Positions 35,821-49,200 of a stretch of 64,000 nucleotides of DNA are shown here, piece after piece; the stretch's first letter is position 1, and every line of letters starts with the position of its first letter. The position numbers were made by a program, and so were the translations under genes. This DNA is from Heliopora coerulea (taxonomy: Eukaryota > Cnidaria > Anthozoa > Scleralcyonacea > Helioporidae): assembly GCA_030142905.1 (NCBI GenBank), contig JASJOG010000052.1:1631001-1695000 (forward strand), given 5' to 3'. The notes beneath the pieces were generated by a model. That model ran no database searches and was not told the DNA's origin. It saw nothing but the letters and a program-made list of their open reading frames with translations.

Positions 35821-36078
35821 TATGATGGGTTTTCAGTAAACAATATTGTCCTCTTTGCTTCGAAACCTCCTCGGAAATCGACCAACGTCGCTATGGTAAT
35901 GGTGAAAACGAAAAGCCCTGGGAGCGAGTAACATTTATTCGAACCCAAGCTCCGGAAACCTATTTTGATCACGGTCGGTGTAATTTCTTTAGTCAGCCAG
36001 TTTGGGCAGGAAAGTTATTCTTAACTAATTTGCAAACATTCTGGATGAACTTTAGTGTGAATTTAAGTCTTTAGAACC
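35821..36078. promoter_or_regulatory. Bidirectional start region LRRC23 / REV1
   Basis: 258 bases lie between the two start codons on opposite strands, so both 5' UTRs and core promoters must fit here unless non-coding first exons exist. It lacks a TATA box near either start and is relatively GC-rich near LRRC23. Confidence 0.65.
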
Positions 36079-39000
36079 ATGTCAGAGGTGTTGCAGACCA
36101 CCTCCAAAGCCCAAAAGCGCAGAGATGATGGATGGAGTGATTGGGTAAGTTGGTCCTTGTAAGTTTGTAGTTGTAAAGCACCTCTGTGTGTTCTGCTAAA
36201 CATTGTATTTGTGTGGATCTTGTTTGAATTTTCATTATAATATTCACTTCAAGGGAGGATACATGAGAACCAAAATCAGAAAACTGGACAGGCAATTTGA
36301 AGTGATGAAAGATGAAGATGACCAAAACAAGTATAACTGTTAAATATGTCTGAAACAAATAATTTAATTTTTGTAATATTAGCATGCAATTGTGGTGAGG
36401 GAAATTATATGCATAGCCCACAAGTTAGGAATAGACTCTGAGGTAAAAATCCTGTGATATATTTAATCAATAGGTTAGGAATATGTAGATAAACTTAGGT
36501 CAGTTTTGGTCAAATTTGAGCAACTCTAGTGTATTTATGTCTACTAAGGTCAAACAGAAATTTGTTTTGGTTAATTCATGTTAACTCTGGTTCCTGGTCA
36601 AATATGGTTGACTCAGGCCTACATAAGTCTCCTAGTCAACAAAGATCATTATAAATCAACTTTGACATAGATTTTACTCACAGTCAATGATTAAACATTG
36701 TTTTAATTGAGATGATAATGATCAAAGTATCAAACTTTCATCACTGTGCTTTCTGCTGGAAAGCTCTTTCTCTATCAAGAACAAAAGATCCATGAGACTT
36801 ACTTTAACTTAAAGGAAGCAGTGCACATTTCTCAGTGAAGTCTCTACATGTATGTATGTACATGTAGAGATACATGTACGTGTATGTATAGTCTAGCATA
36901 ACTAACAAATGCAAAATCTTCTGTTTCAGAATCTTATCGAACCTTTTCAAAAATGTTGTGATATTTGTGAATGGATACACAAGTAAGCTGGTTTGCAAAA
37001 CTGTTGTTGCTAGTAAGACAAATGATGAGCTTAGATTATGATTTTTGCCTGGTTCATTTATTACATCAAATCATGAGCTATTTCTTTCAGTTCCTAGTTC
37101 AGATCAACTTAAAAAGTTAATGAATAAATATGGTGGAGGGTTTCAACATTATTATTCTAAGTCCAGATGCACTCATATCATTGCCACCAATCTACCAGAT
37201 AGTAAAATAAAGGACTTGAGGTGAGTGGTGTGAAATTTAACCAAATTATTTGAATATGCTTACAGGTGAAGAGTGGGTGGATGGATAAATGGATGGATGA
37301 ATGGATGGATGGATGAATAGATGGGTGGATGAATTGATCGAATTAATGAATGGATGGATGAATAACTGAGTGGATGGATTAACATAATGAATGGATAGAT
37401 AAATAAATGAATGAATGAATGATAAAATGAATGAATGGGTGAGTGATCAAATGAATGACTGAAAAAATGAATGACTGAAAAAATGAATGAATGAATAAAT
37501 GTATGAGTGAATGAATGAATGAATAAAGGGATAGATGGGTGAATTTATGTATTGGTAGATGGATATACGAGTAGATAAATAAATGCATCCATGAATGCAT
37601 GTCTGAATAAATGGATGAATGGATGGATGGGTGGATGAATAAATAAAGGAAGGAAGGAATAAATGAATGAGTAATTGAATGGATGCTGAATGAATGAAAC
37701 AAACAAACAGACTGAGTAACATTAGGTCATGGGTGAACAAAACGACAGGTTGACAAACAGAGTGATTGACTGGGAAATGGATGGGCAGATCAAGAATTGG
37801 TTGGTTCGTTGTTGATCGGTTCGTTTACGGGATCATGCATTTGTTCATTCGTTCGGTTGTTCGTGTGCTCGTTCGTTCATTCGTTCGTTTGTTCGTTCGT
37901 TCGTGAGCTCTGTCGTTCGTTTCGTTTGCAAGTTCTCAATTTCCTTCCCAAAATGTTGGTAGAATATAAGAACGTGCTCCAAAATCGGGTTTTAAAGGGC
38001 AGTCAGTGTTTAATCCCAAACTTCAATTTAATGTGACTCCAGACGAGAGTCCTTCATGTCTTTTCTTTTCAATCTCAGAGGTGAGAAGGTTGTCCATCCC
38101 AACTGGATAATGGACAGTATACAGCAAGGAAAGCTTTTACCTTACCGAGAATACCTTCTTTATGGAGCTGGAGGAAAATACAAAGAAAATGGTCGGTCTA
38201 AAGGGTCTGTGACGAGTTTCGCTAAGGAGTCCGTCGTCACCTCGAAAACCAAGGTAAACACAGGCTCAAATGAACCGAAGAACGAAAGAGAGACATTACC
38301 TGACAGTGACATTCCTCTGAAGAGTTCAAGTGTTTTCAAATGTACGGAACCAGATGTGGAAAGCGAGTCCAGCCAGGAGACTTCAGATGTTTCTACCAGA
38401 TATACTCAATCGAAATCACACAGTGAGGTAGATACCACAGGCAGTACCAGCGATCATGGTTCAAAAGCTGGCTCAACCAACCCACCTGAAATGTTTACGA
38501 CGACTGTTCCCGGAAATGTCGGCCCGTTACCAAAAGCTGATCGAAAGCCGACCACTCTACCAAAAGTTGTTGATCCCAACTTTATCAGCGAGTATTACAG
38601 TCACTCACGGTTGCATTATCTGTCCACGTGGGGGGCAGAATTCCGAGATTTTATCAATAATCTTATTCAAAGAACTGAATTAAAGACGTCAAAAAGATCT
38701 CCGCAAAAAGTGGCGACTAAACGGCGCGTGGTAATGCATATTGACATGGATTCATTTTTTGTATCTGTGACGTTGAGGAATCGACCCGAGCTCAAAGCAA
38801 AACCTGTAGCCGTGTGTCATGCTGGAAGGGGACCTGGCACTAGCGCTGCAACTGGTGTGTGCTCTATCCTGAATAACCAAGTTTGACCCACTCAATGAAT
38901 CATGGGTAATTCAAAATTAAAAACAAACAAAAAAAAAACCTGTTTGACTTTAGCGGTTGTGGATTAAGCTTACCTTTGCATTTATCATTACGATAGAAAT

Positions 39001-40239
39001 TTGTTCACATTGGCCATGATTCACTGCTGGGGCCAAACTCGTCTGCACTTAAATGAATTCTTAGAACTTGTAGTTTAAACTGTGCATTCTGATAATGCAC
39101 TAATTTCCTTCAATTTTTCCTATAATTTTAATCTTGGGAACGCCAGATAATTTTGTTCATTCACGATGTTCATATTTAACTTTTAAAAAAAACAAACTGA
39201 TGAATATTTGAGTTATACTCAGCTTTCTCCGACAAAAACAATAAAGTTGGCCATGCGTACGACGTTTGGAAAGCGATATTGAGTAACATTAACTTTGCTT
39301 CAAACTGGAGTTAGTCTACACTCTAGAGGCTTCTCGTGGAGGGTGCGCGGAGATTGGGCCGAAACATGATTTGCGGAAATCACACCTTTCCCTTTTTTCC
39401 TCTGGTAAATCTCAAGTCCAACATATTTCTGTTCATTCTTTGTTTTCTAGGTTCTGATAATTTGTCGTCATCGAATGGCTCAACGTCAGAGATCGCCTCG
39501 TGTAGTTACGAAGCTCGTTCTTGTGGGGTCAAGAACGGAATGTGGCTGGGTCGGGCTCGAAAGTTGTGTCCAGGACTTATTTGTGTTCCGTACCAGTTCC
39601 AGCAGTACCGTGAGGTATCTCAAAAGCTTTACGAGATTCTCGCGAGCTACACGCATGAGATTCAAGCGGTGAGTTGCGACGAGGCTTTCGTGGACGTCAC
39701 GCATTACGTGGAGACAGGTGAGTGGGCGAACGTATCTACTTCATCGACGTTTGAGTATTTAACTTGAAATAAAATAATAAAAAAAAGGCGTCTGAACTTC
39801 GTCGAGGGTTAATAAACGAGGAACATGTAAAATCTTGTTTCCGGGACTTGATAAATTTACGAAAAATGATGACAACTATTAAGGAAGCTTGGGTCGAGGT
39901 CATTCTTGAATAAACTATAATATGAATGACAATAAACAAGAATACTGGTACATTCTTAAAAGAACATGATGCGTAACTAAAATTGAAGGAAGGAGAGAAC
40001 TTCATGATCTCAGAAAAAGTACTAAAATAGTTTTACGTATTTCCTTCGACGACCTTTCAGATGTGTGGTTCCGTATGGATTGTCATTGGAGGTTTGGTTA
40101 CAGTAACTTCTGGTATGTTATCATATGGTATAGTAGGTGTGGTAGTTTTGGTATTCGGAATGGTACCCTATAATTTAGAAGGGTAAGGTATAGCAGATAT
40201 GATATGGTATGATATATATATATATATATATTATATTAT

Positions 40240-40273
<34 letters not shown>

Positions 40274-43200
40274 CAATCTGCAGACGTACGTTTCGCTGTA
40301 CTACAGCTCATCAGTGCAGCTCGGAACGAACTTGGATCGATAAGGGACCAGAGTGCTCAACCCGCTACTCGAGCGGTGGGCATTCCTTAACGCTATCGGT
40401 TATCCTTATAAATTATATCCGTAGAGTGCTCAACAACGTCGAAATGTGGGAGCGTATATATGGTGTGGTATGATATGGCATGGTATGGACTCATATGGTG
40501 GATTATGGTATTGCATGGTATTATATGGTATAGTAATGGTACCATGAAATGGAATAGAGATGAGATCCTGGGTACGAAGATGTGTGCTGCGATATGGTGT
40601 TATCTTGCGCGTTGCCAAGAATTTTTCTTGGGAGGGTGTCCAATGTCGAGCACCTTTTGCAAATAGTAGTTTTCAACCGTCCAAAACATGTACTGTCTTC
40701 TTATATACCCGTTACTACATATAGTTTCTTACACAGTATAGTTATCTGAACGTAATTGCAAAAGTTAGGCTCGCTATTTTGCCTTTTAAAACCATTCGTT
40801 AGTCTATTTCACTTCTTCGTAAAGCGTTCTCCTTAAAAATGTCAGTAATAACGCTCTGTAAATTGTGAGTAATATAGAGCATAAAAGCGTCACAGTGGAC
40901 TATTTTTGATGCTGTCTACACTCAATGGTCTGCAAGTGCTTTCCATCCTACAATAGGCATTCGTTAGCGATTAACATTTGTTGAACTTTGTTCAATATCC
41001 TGCTGGCAACTGCCCAAACATTCACATCCTCACTTCAACATTTCAGATAGTACGTATGGACAATTTGTCGCTACGCCTAGAGTGGTTTCAAGCTCGCAAA
41101 TCAATGGGAGGCGTTTGAACCCTCTGAACCACCCCTTGGGTGTTATATGGTACTTTATGGTATCGTATGGAATAATATGGTGCAGAATGATACGGTATGG
41201 TGTGGTATATGGTGTATGATGGTATTCTATGGTATTGTATGGTAATGGGATAGTATGGTGCAGTATGGTATCGAGTGGTGTAGTATGGTATCGTATTATG
41301 GATGGAATTTTATATTGTGGTATGAAATGGTAAGATTTGACATAATGTAGTGTAATATGGCACCTTGTATTGTGTCGACCTCAGGAAGTGTTCAATAGGT
41401 CAATTGTTTCTTTTTCTTCAGAACGCATCACGCCAGTACAGCTGGCTCAGACCATTCGTGACGAAATTATGAGTAAGACAAAATGCCCTGCATCTGCTGG
41501 AATTGGTCCCAACATCTTGCTGGCTCGCATGTGCACCAAAGTTGCCAAACCTAACGGCCAGTTTCATGTCCAACCGGAGGACGTTCCCGACTTTATCAGT
41601 AAGTTTCCAGCTTGGGGCGTTTAATGAATATTACTTGAATAGCCAAATGAGTATCGTATTTACTCGAATAAGCGTCGCGGTGCATATTAAACTTTACGAC
41701 TTTTTGATGAGGCGCTTATTGAAACTAATTGAAAGAAAAGATCCTGGATAAAACATAACTACTTTTTATTTCTAATAACGAAAAACTTCATTTTATTGCT
41801 TTGTTCTTCCAAAGGTAGTCAGAAGGTTACAGATCTACCTGGAGTTGGTTATTCATTGAGACAAAAATTAGAAAATCTCAATGCTGTGACATGTCTGGAT
41901 TTACAACGAATATCCTTGCAAGTTTTGCAAAGGGAATTTGGACGTAAAACTGGCGAGATGTTGTACAAACATTGCCGCGGAGAAGATGATCGGCAGTTAC
42001 AAATTGAACGGGAAAGGAAATCGATTTCCGCCGAAATAAATTACGGAATTAGATTTGAGGAGGTTTGTAGGATTTTCAAAGTGTGCGCGCCTTGATGATT
42101 GATAACCTAAAACAATTTTGTATATTATGTTCCGTGCGAGCAAACGATTTAAGTTTTGGCGAGAAAACGTCGAAGGCCATTTGAAGTAAAAACTACAAGT
42201 AGTGTTTAATTTATTGACTGAACTACAATGGTGGCGCCAGGAATTTCTCGACGCAGGGGCAAAGGTCCCCGACAGGGGAGCTAAATGTTAGGGGTCATAA
42301 CCACACCCCCTTTATAATTTCGTTATTTGAAGGTCGAAAACATCACATTTTTCGCGAGAATAATCGCAACACCTAACTAGAAACAGTTAACTTTTAAATT
42401 TGGCATGAAAAGTTCATTACCTTTCTTGGATAAATCAATAACAACTACTCAGTTTTTGTATAATATATAAATGTGTTCATCCGTGAGAATTTCTCAACAG
42501 ATTGTTAATTTTTCCTCAACGAGGGGGACTAAGGTCTCCCAACGGGAGGGCTGCAGCCCCCTCTGCTACCCTCTGGCGCCCCCCTGCTGAACTACCGTCC
42601 ATTATCTTCTCCTGTTTTGCTACCAGTTAGGGAAGTAAGTTTGTTCAGCCAGTTTATGTTGGTTCTTTTTATTTTGAGTAAAAATTTATTGTTAGTGAGG
42701 CTAAATGTTCTTGCGCATAGAGACCGGTAATGCGACGCCGTAACCGTACGTCATACACTACTTGAAAATTAGCTACGCATCATCAATGATATCTTTCGCA
42801 TTGAACGTGTTACCCCGATGCTACAACGAGGACGCATTCAATGTGAACGATACCATTGAAATAATGTACTAAAAATTGCCATGGCTACTAAAACGTGGCG
42901 TCTCGCATACAATGTGTACAAGCCTTAAGGATTTGTAGCAAAAGAATCGATGCTATTATGTAATACAAAGGTGTGAGAATCATATTTCATATCTGCTTAA
43001 TCCAGCTCGAGCTCTCCTTTCGCTGGATAAAACCACATGCCGTTGCTGCGAAAAAATTTCCCAACGGTAACCTCAAGGCTTTAGTAAGCATGTGAAAAGA
43101 GGTTTGGCTAAAGGTCCTGCTGGACTCCATATCTAAGTCAGTTTTGACAACGAAAGCGCAGAAGACAATTAGCTCTCCGGCCCTAATTTACTTACGCCCT

Positions 43201-46200
43201 GTTGACTGCCTAAAAACATTGCTTGACCCCGAAGAACGGCCTGGTACCTTGGGGGTGAGTGGGGTTAATTGAGTCAGGTTTTCACTGTTTAACTTGAAAA
43301 TTTTGTTGTGTATATTGATTTGTCAGAAGTGTGAACCAGAGAAGTTTATCAATGAATTGTCAAACGAAGTTCATAAAAGAATGAAGTCTGCAGGAGTCAA
43401 AGGGAAACATTTGACGTTTAAAGTAAACTGAACATTGTTTTTCCTCTTGTTTTCCTCAAGCTTATTTCTTTTTCACCCAGTTGTTCTCTCTTTTCTTCGA
43501 TGTGTTTCTTTCTGATGATTTTTTTCTCTTCTCTTTGTTCTCGTATTCTATTTATTCCCTCCCCCTTTTCTTAGTTCCTCTATTCATTCATCCTTTCATC
43601 TTTGTACTTATCTCTATCAATGTCTGTGTGTACATATCGTTATTTACAACTTTCCCTTACTTCTTTCACCCTGCTTCGATTTTGTAATATTTTGTACAGA
43701 ATTCCATTTGTTCTTCACCCACTTCTCCTCACTGAACTCAAGAAGACTGGAACGGTACCTCGTTATACCAGGCCTCGCGATTGAAGGAAGCCGACATGGG
43801 AGTAGCCATTTAGGTCAAAAACACGCGTGGGAAAATTTTCTATTGAATCTTTACTTTTCATTGACAGCTAATTCTGACAAATATGCAGTCCTACCGACAT
43901 TGTCCTCTACTTACTAAGAATAAAAAAAGAAAACTGTCAAAAAATCCGAAATTTAGGGTAAGTTTTTTGCACTAGGTTGCGTGTTTTATCGCGTAGGGAA
44001 CTGGGATGACCTGCGAACTGGCCTACATGTCAGCCTCCATATTGGCTTCAAAATACAGTTTGCAAGTATCGTTCCAGTCTTTTTAGAGTTCAATGGTTCT
44101 CCTTCACAATCAGTCTTGTTCTGTATGACCAACCTACTTTTTCATTGGATTCACAGCTTCGAGTTCGCCATAAAGATGCTCCCATTAATCCATCCAAGTT
44201 CATGGGATGTGGCATTTGCGACAACCTTTCCCGGTCGACGACCATGGGCTCCTTCACTGACGACCCAAATACGATTGCCAAAGAGTGCGTGGTTATGTTT
44301 AAGCACTTAGGTGCGACTGTCTCAGACATACGTGGAATGGGCATCCAAGTGAGTAAACTATCGAAAGATGAACGGGCTTCTTCCTCGTCGACAAAAACTA
44401 TCCACGACTTCATGAAGCCTTTTACGACAACCACTTCGAACCTGAATAAGTGCAAGGAACAACGGGAAGCTATCACAAGTGGCTTGCAAAGCAGTTCTTG
44501 TTTCCCAACTGTCACAAAGCTACCGTCAGGCTCCGATGTTACTTCCGATGGGGTTACGAAATTAGACGACGGTGAATGCCGGAGGGAGTCACCTATGCCA
44601 ATCAATCAGTCCCATCCTGGCATAGGTACACCAAGTATTTTACGTGTGTCGGACACAGTAAGCATTGAGACCAACAGCGAGGCACAAGGACAGGAATTAA
44701 CGGACGTTACATTGGCTGAAAAAACGCACAAAGATCCTGAAGTCGTTTTAACGAACGATAATGACGAGTTTAACTTGGTACTGAGTGATGAAGAACTTGA
44801 CGTGCCAGCGTTGGATGTGTGTCAGCAGAATACAAAACACGAATTTCATGCGCCAACTTGTAATACTACTCACCAGGGCCCAAACGAAGATCGCGTAACT
44901 CCTCTTGTGGACAATACTGCTGACTCAAAAGCGGATTTTCCTCCTTTGCCTGTTTTTCCAATTTTTACCCCACCTCGAAGTTCCTCGACGAGTTCACCCT
45001 CGCGTAGGATTCACAGTAAGGTTTCGCCTGCGCGTTCCAGTCGTGGGTCGCTCGCGGGTCTCGCACAGGGGTCGCCTGCCCGTTCTAATAAAAGTTCGCC
45101 TGGTCGGTTCAACAAGAGCTCTCCTGGTCCATCCAGTAAGACCTCGTCTCGTCGTTCCCCAGTTCGTCCTTCCGCCCAACGAAGCTTGCACACAGCCTTT
45201 CAAAGTCCAAGAAGCAACGATGTTGTGACTTCTATGTCGTTGCCTTCACCCTCTCAGATTGATCCAGCAGTATTTGAGGCCCTTCCGGATGAAATTCAAA
45301 AAGACATCGAGAATTCTTACCAGCAAAAGAATCAGAGGTTTACGTTGAGAAGTAGTGGCTCTGCAAACGTCGCCACACAGGATGAAGTTCAGGTGAATTG
45401 TCTCCTGAATGATGCACGTTTCTCTTTACACATGTCATGACCAACTTATTTGAGAGCTCTTACACCTTTTGCTGTTCATTACCAGAAAATATACTATCAT
45501 TAACGCCAATCTCAAACCCATTAGCGCAAAAATACATTTATTTTATTCAATCGACATTCACTAGCGTAGATACGCAACCATTTGCATCAAAGGGCATTCC
45601 ATAGCGCCAACAGACGACCATTGACACCATTCTACTATATATTAGGGATAGAAAAATTTCGTTTAGGCAAGATATTTCTCTTGCATAATTGAAATTCTAT
45701 TTTCCCTAATGTATAGTAGAATGGTGTTAATGATTTGATGCAAATGATTGCGTATTTACGCTAGAGAATGTCGATTGAATAAAATGAATGTACTTTTGCG
45801 TAAATGACTTTGAGGTTGGCGTTAATGATGGTATATTTTCCGGTAACGAACATCAAAAGGTGTAGTAACGTATTTGCCTGGCTCACTCTACTGTCATTAT
45901 GGTCCTTATGTAGTTTCCCTCGCCATCTCAGTGGGATCCTGAAGTGGTAAATAGTCTTCCTGTGGAATTGACTGAACACTTGAGGTATGAGTACAAAAGA
46001 ACAGAGAAGAGAGAGGTCTCTAAACCAACGAAATCTAGAACGAAGAAAAGGACAATAGAAACTTTCACTTCTACAAAGGTATATTACCTTAACTGGTTGC
46101 CAGCAAAGGCGTTTTGACGTAATTGTTCAATTCTGCTGTTCATTGTTGTGTTATTCCTTATTCTGTGGCTCAACGCAATACCCTGCTGTGCATTGTACTG

Positions 46201-49200
46201 AGCTGTACTGCTCTGTTATGTACTATTCTATACTGTATTGCCCTGCATTGTCCTGCATTGTATTGTCCTGAACAGCACTATAATGTTCTGTGCTGTGTTT
46301 CTCTCAGTTTTTCTGTAATAAGTCTTTTTCAGTAGCGCTTTCTGTCCTGTGTTGTGTTTCTTTAAAACTTGGGCGATTGATGAACCAGGCGGAAATCTTA
46401 GGCGAAGTAGAAATAAAATAGCCCAGCAAAACACACGAAACATAGGCATAGTGAAGTTTTATTGAATCTAACGTTTCGTCGCAACGTAAGCATAATCTAA
46501 AATAGAGACAGTGGAGCCAATCTGGGCTCCTTTCCACTGTCTCTATTTTAGATTATGCTTTTTACTTTTGCTTTTTAACTGTTCCTTGCCAGCTGTTTGT
46601 CATTCCTCAATGACAATCTGTCACTTCCTCGCTTTTGACTTTACTCCACACTTCCTCTCACACCCCTATCATGTTAACATCACCTTTGTAATACAATCTA
46701 AATATATCATTTATGTAACATAACCATTCATTCTCTGATGATGTTGCAGGTTGCGACGAAACGTTAGATTCAATAAAACGTCACTATGCCTATATGTGTT
46801 GTGTGTTCTGTTCATATTGCTCCATCGTTTTATTATTTTTCGTTATCCATTTATTTCATACTTAAATGATTAGAATATTTTCAAATCTTTACCTAATCTA
46901 AGGTCGCTCCTAAGCCGGACTCCGATCTGCCATCGAAACAGGAAGTCACCGCAGTTCTTCCTGAGCTGGACCCAAGTGTCTTGGAAGAATTACCAGAATA
47001 CCTGAGACACGAAGTTCAACTTGCCTATGAACAACAACGACGCCACGACGAGAAGGAGAGGAATAAGCTGAACACGGTGAACAACATTCAGAACTCCTTT
47101 CCTCTCTTGTTCGCTCAAAATCCGTCCAATGACGAAGACAATGATACCTCACCAATACCATCTTTGCCAAAGGTACAGGTTTTCAAATGAAATACTTTAT
47201 CATAGTGTTCTTTCAACGTAGAAGGATAAAAAATGTACATGAACAAGATTATCTAAAATAGAGCGGAGATCTCGAACTGACTTTAAGAAATATAAAATCG
47301 AAAGTCTCTGTGTATTTCTTACGTGGAAGGACCAGAAAACCCTACCATAGACATTCACTTTTGTGACCTCAAAAAGCTCCACAATTTCTTCTGTGCCTCA
47401 TGTAGTATCCTTGCGAAGAACTCAGAAAACGCACGCAGATGTTCGTGTGATGTTCAACCGACTCGAGTGCTGAATTTATGAACTAGTAAACGCGTTTTTA
47501 TTACGGTATGGTTTCTTCGAGAAACACAAGGGTTATTGTAAATAAAACATCTAAACCTATAATAACAAAGCGATCATCACTTTACCTGATTGTTGTCCTT
47601 CGCCTGACTTAAAATAACATAAACCTCTCTTGAATCACAACTCTCAAAGACACAACTTATTTACCTATAACATGTGGTAACCCGACCTCAGGCGATAACC
47701 CCATATGCCTGATAACGCCTAGGTCCTACAGCTCATGCACTTTTGACTTCGTCGTCCTCTTATCTTCAAGATCTGATTATTATACAGGGCCGAAAGACTT
47801 TACGCGTCCATGAGGTATTTGTGGTTCAATTTCTGCCAGTAAATCCATGTACAAAACAAGTTCGTTCACAATTTTGAATGGATGTTCTCAAATCGAGTCG
47901 GACAAATATTCTTTCACTAGACAAATGCAGAAATGCTATAATTAAATTTTCGGCTACATCATGCGTTTCTAAAACTAAACGCCCTTGTCCAACTACAAGC
48001 GATATCCTTTTAACTGTTTCTTGATTGACAAGTCTGTGTTTACTCTAACAAAGGCCCATTCTTACAAAATATCTGACCTTTCTTCTTTATTTAGCAACCT
48101 GATCTCACTTTCTCTTGTTGTTTCGTTAAATGCCGAATGATGTGGATGATGTTAAGTTTCTCTTTTTAATGCATTTTCTCGACAACCGACTAATTCGGCT
48201 GCTATTTAGTCTTCTCTAATTCGTGGTAAATACATTTCGCGTATTTTTTAGGTTTCATTGGCTGGTGCTGAAACATTAACTGAAGTTAAAGAGATGTTAA
48301 AGCTTTGGACAAGTACTGCGCAAGGTAAAGCCTAAGAAGTAAACAAACATTTTCCTAACCGTTTGATCCAGAAAGGATTCTGTTAAACTTAATGATATTT
48401 GGTTTGAACGTTGTTAAGAATTACGTATGAATAGGCCTGTTTAATTGAGGGTACCACGAGGTCACGTGACCTCTGTCCTTTTCAAACACCTAGCACGGAG
48501 TTGTAACCTAAGAACACGCAGACGGGGTAATCATTTAAGTAACTGGCACGGAGTTTTTTGGCGGTGGACAATGTTGTAAATCACACTTGTCGGAAGCATT
48601 TTAGTATTGAGGGAGAATGCGAAAAAGTATCAACCTTCTATAAAAAAGTGAGAGTGAATTCCGCCCGAAAACCTCACTCACACACAAATGTTGACAATTG
48701 GTTTTTGTAACCAAGAAATAAATCTTGGTTCAGTGTACCGTTACAACAGTCTATAAACAGACTCTAAGTCGCATATCACATCAAGAAAACAGGTTTTTCG
48801 AGTTGAATTCCTCACAAATTCAGGGGGATGATGCCCTCCAATTGCAAATGCTGAAGAGCCACTTCCCCCTCTGCCTCCACTTTCAGCGTCCACGTTGTAC
48901 TTTCTGTAACGTGATTCTAGAATACAAAGGACTTTGCTCAATAAGAAAAGGTTGCTGCGGTATTTCATCGTAATCTTCAAATCGTTCTGTTCTAATAGAA
49001 ACCTGGCACCCGTCTTTGTATTGAACTTGACAATTTGAAGTTTCTTTAAATACACTTTACTTTGTTTCGCAGTTCCTCTGGACGAGGATGTCAGAATTCT
49101 CGTGGAATACCTGGGAAATCTAATTTTTGAGAAAGATCTCGAGAAAATGTGGTTAGTTTTGAAGTTTTACCGCAGGTAAGAAAGACTTGTACTGCTTTTA

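Noticed and set aside
34449..37740. Several Ser/His/Pro/Ile-rich ORFs on both strands
   Set aside because: They are translations of TCCA, ATGG and GAAT microsatellites.
44905..45228. Arg-rich ORFs on both strands across REV1 exon 10
   Set aside because: Shadows of the Ser/Pro/Arg-rich linker of REV1 in other frames; the REV1 frame is fixed by flanking exons.
46123..46335. Cys-rich plus-strand ORF in REV1 intron 11
   Set aside because: It arises from degenerate 'ctgtactg/cctgcattg' repeats and has no start context or homology signal.
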